The translations under genes and the position numbers were made by a program. The notes under the pieces are model-generated. The model was not told where the DNA came from and searched no databases. It saw only the letters and a list, made by a program, of their open reading frames with translations. From Desulfospira joergensenii DSM 10085 (GTDB lineage: Bacteria > Desulfobacterota > Desulfobacteria > Desulfobacterales > Desulfobacteraceae): a stretch of DNA of 64,000 nt. The stretch covers positions 744,001 through 808,000 of the forward strand of contig NZ_ATUG01000003.1 in assembly GCF_000420085.1 (NCBI RefSeq). The letters run 5' to 3'. Within the stretch, counting starts at the first letter, position 1. Every line of letters starts with the position of its first letter. Shown piece after piece: positions 63,867-64,000 of this stretch.

Positions 63867-64000
63867 ATGACAACCGCCCGCAAGAAAAAAGAATTGGTGG
63901 ACAATTTAATTAAGGCTGAAATTGTAAAAACGGTTCTGACCCTTATCAAGGAAGACAGACCCGTCACCATGGATGAAATCGCAAGGGAATGCGGAGTGGC
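63867..64000 (+). CDS. TetR-family regulator, N-terminal part only
   Basis: 44 codons reach the right edge. Basic start TTARKKKELVDNLIKAEIVK, then TVLTLIKEDRPVTMDEIARE and CGVA, matching the first helices of a TetR DNA-binding domain. ATG 63867 sits six bases after AAAAAGGGGG; ATG 63861 in the same frame overlaps it less well. TetR-like palindromes in the promoter support the call. TetR genes of this kind often precede efflux operons, which would lie beyond the window. Confidence 0.7.
   Translation, partial: MTTARKKKELVDNLIKAEIVKTVLTLIKEDRPVTMDEIARECGV

Noticed and set aside
1..64000. CRISPR arrays, rRNA or tRNA genes
   Set aside because: No regularly spaced short repeats and no tRNA-like cloverleaf or rRNA sequence was noticed on either strand.

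Overview
The window looks like a chromosome segment from a marine-type sulfate-reducing deltaproteobacterium (Desulfobacterales, Desulfobacter/Desulfobacula-like). This is an inference from the mix of multiheme c-type cytochromes with a membrane cytochrome b, a sulfite-reductase-like ferredoxin-type protein, DraT/DraG nitrogenase switch proteins, a sigma-54 -24/-12 promoter and a TudS-related putative desulfidase. No rRNA, tRNA or marker gene is present to fix the species.

Layout. 1-8069 (minus): an envelope operon of a TPR/CsgG-like lipoprotein, a YcfL-like lipoprotein, a small CsgG/LpoB-fold lipoprotein, an LpoB-like lipoprotein and a very large exported protein that runs off the left edge. 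8070-16485: a structured leader, a MarR gene with a perfect palindromic operator and a nitroreductase; then a flavoprotein, a HAD phosphatase-like protein and RtcB RNA ligase; a convergent hybrid histidine kinase; a DMT permease. 16671-26121: draT-draG; a three-gene cytochrome operon (8-heme lipoprotein, 3-heme membrane-anchored protein, cytochrome b); DUF2284, DUF3088 and siroheme-reductase-like proteins; an MFS carrier.

26121-34664 is an AT-rich island. It holds an IS481-type element, a complete four-gene type II CBASS anti-phage operon (capV, CD-NTase, cap2, cap3) and a second insertion sequence with inverted repeats and a 5-bp target duplication, inserted about 70 bp upstream of capV. Two diverged direct copies of a ~160-bp repeat bracket the island. 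A third, partial copy lies at about 22750.

34712-46560: an XRE/cupin regulator divergent from a LysE exporter; a TetR regulator divergent from a cluster of exported proteins (Cache, metallo-beta-lactamase fold, lipoprotein); YjdM; an exported esterase; a MarR/acyl-CoA dehydrogenase pair with a perfect inverted repeat between them; a GNAT/membrane/cupin/TudS-like/aldehyde dehydrogenase series. 46570-64000: a PilB/GspE-type ATPase with eight tandem ~28-residue N-terminal modules, a glutamine amidotransferase, an Mth938-like protein, a Nudix hydrolase, a Ski2-like helicase, RidA, EttA, a DMT permease, a putative NlpC/P60-like protein behind a sigma-54 promoter, glutamate synthase gltB-gltD, and the start of a TetR gene with a palindrome-rich promoter and leader hairpin.

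The most recognisable biological system is the CBASS island. The least explained are the multi-CsgG/LpoB operon with its giant exported partner and the eight-module pilus-type ATPase.
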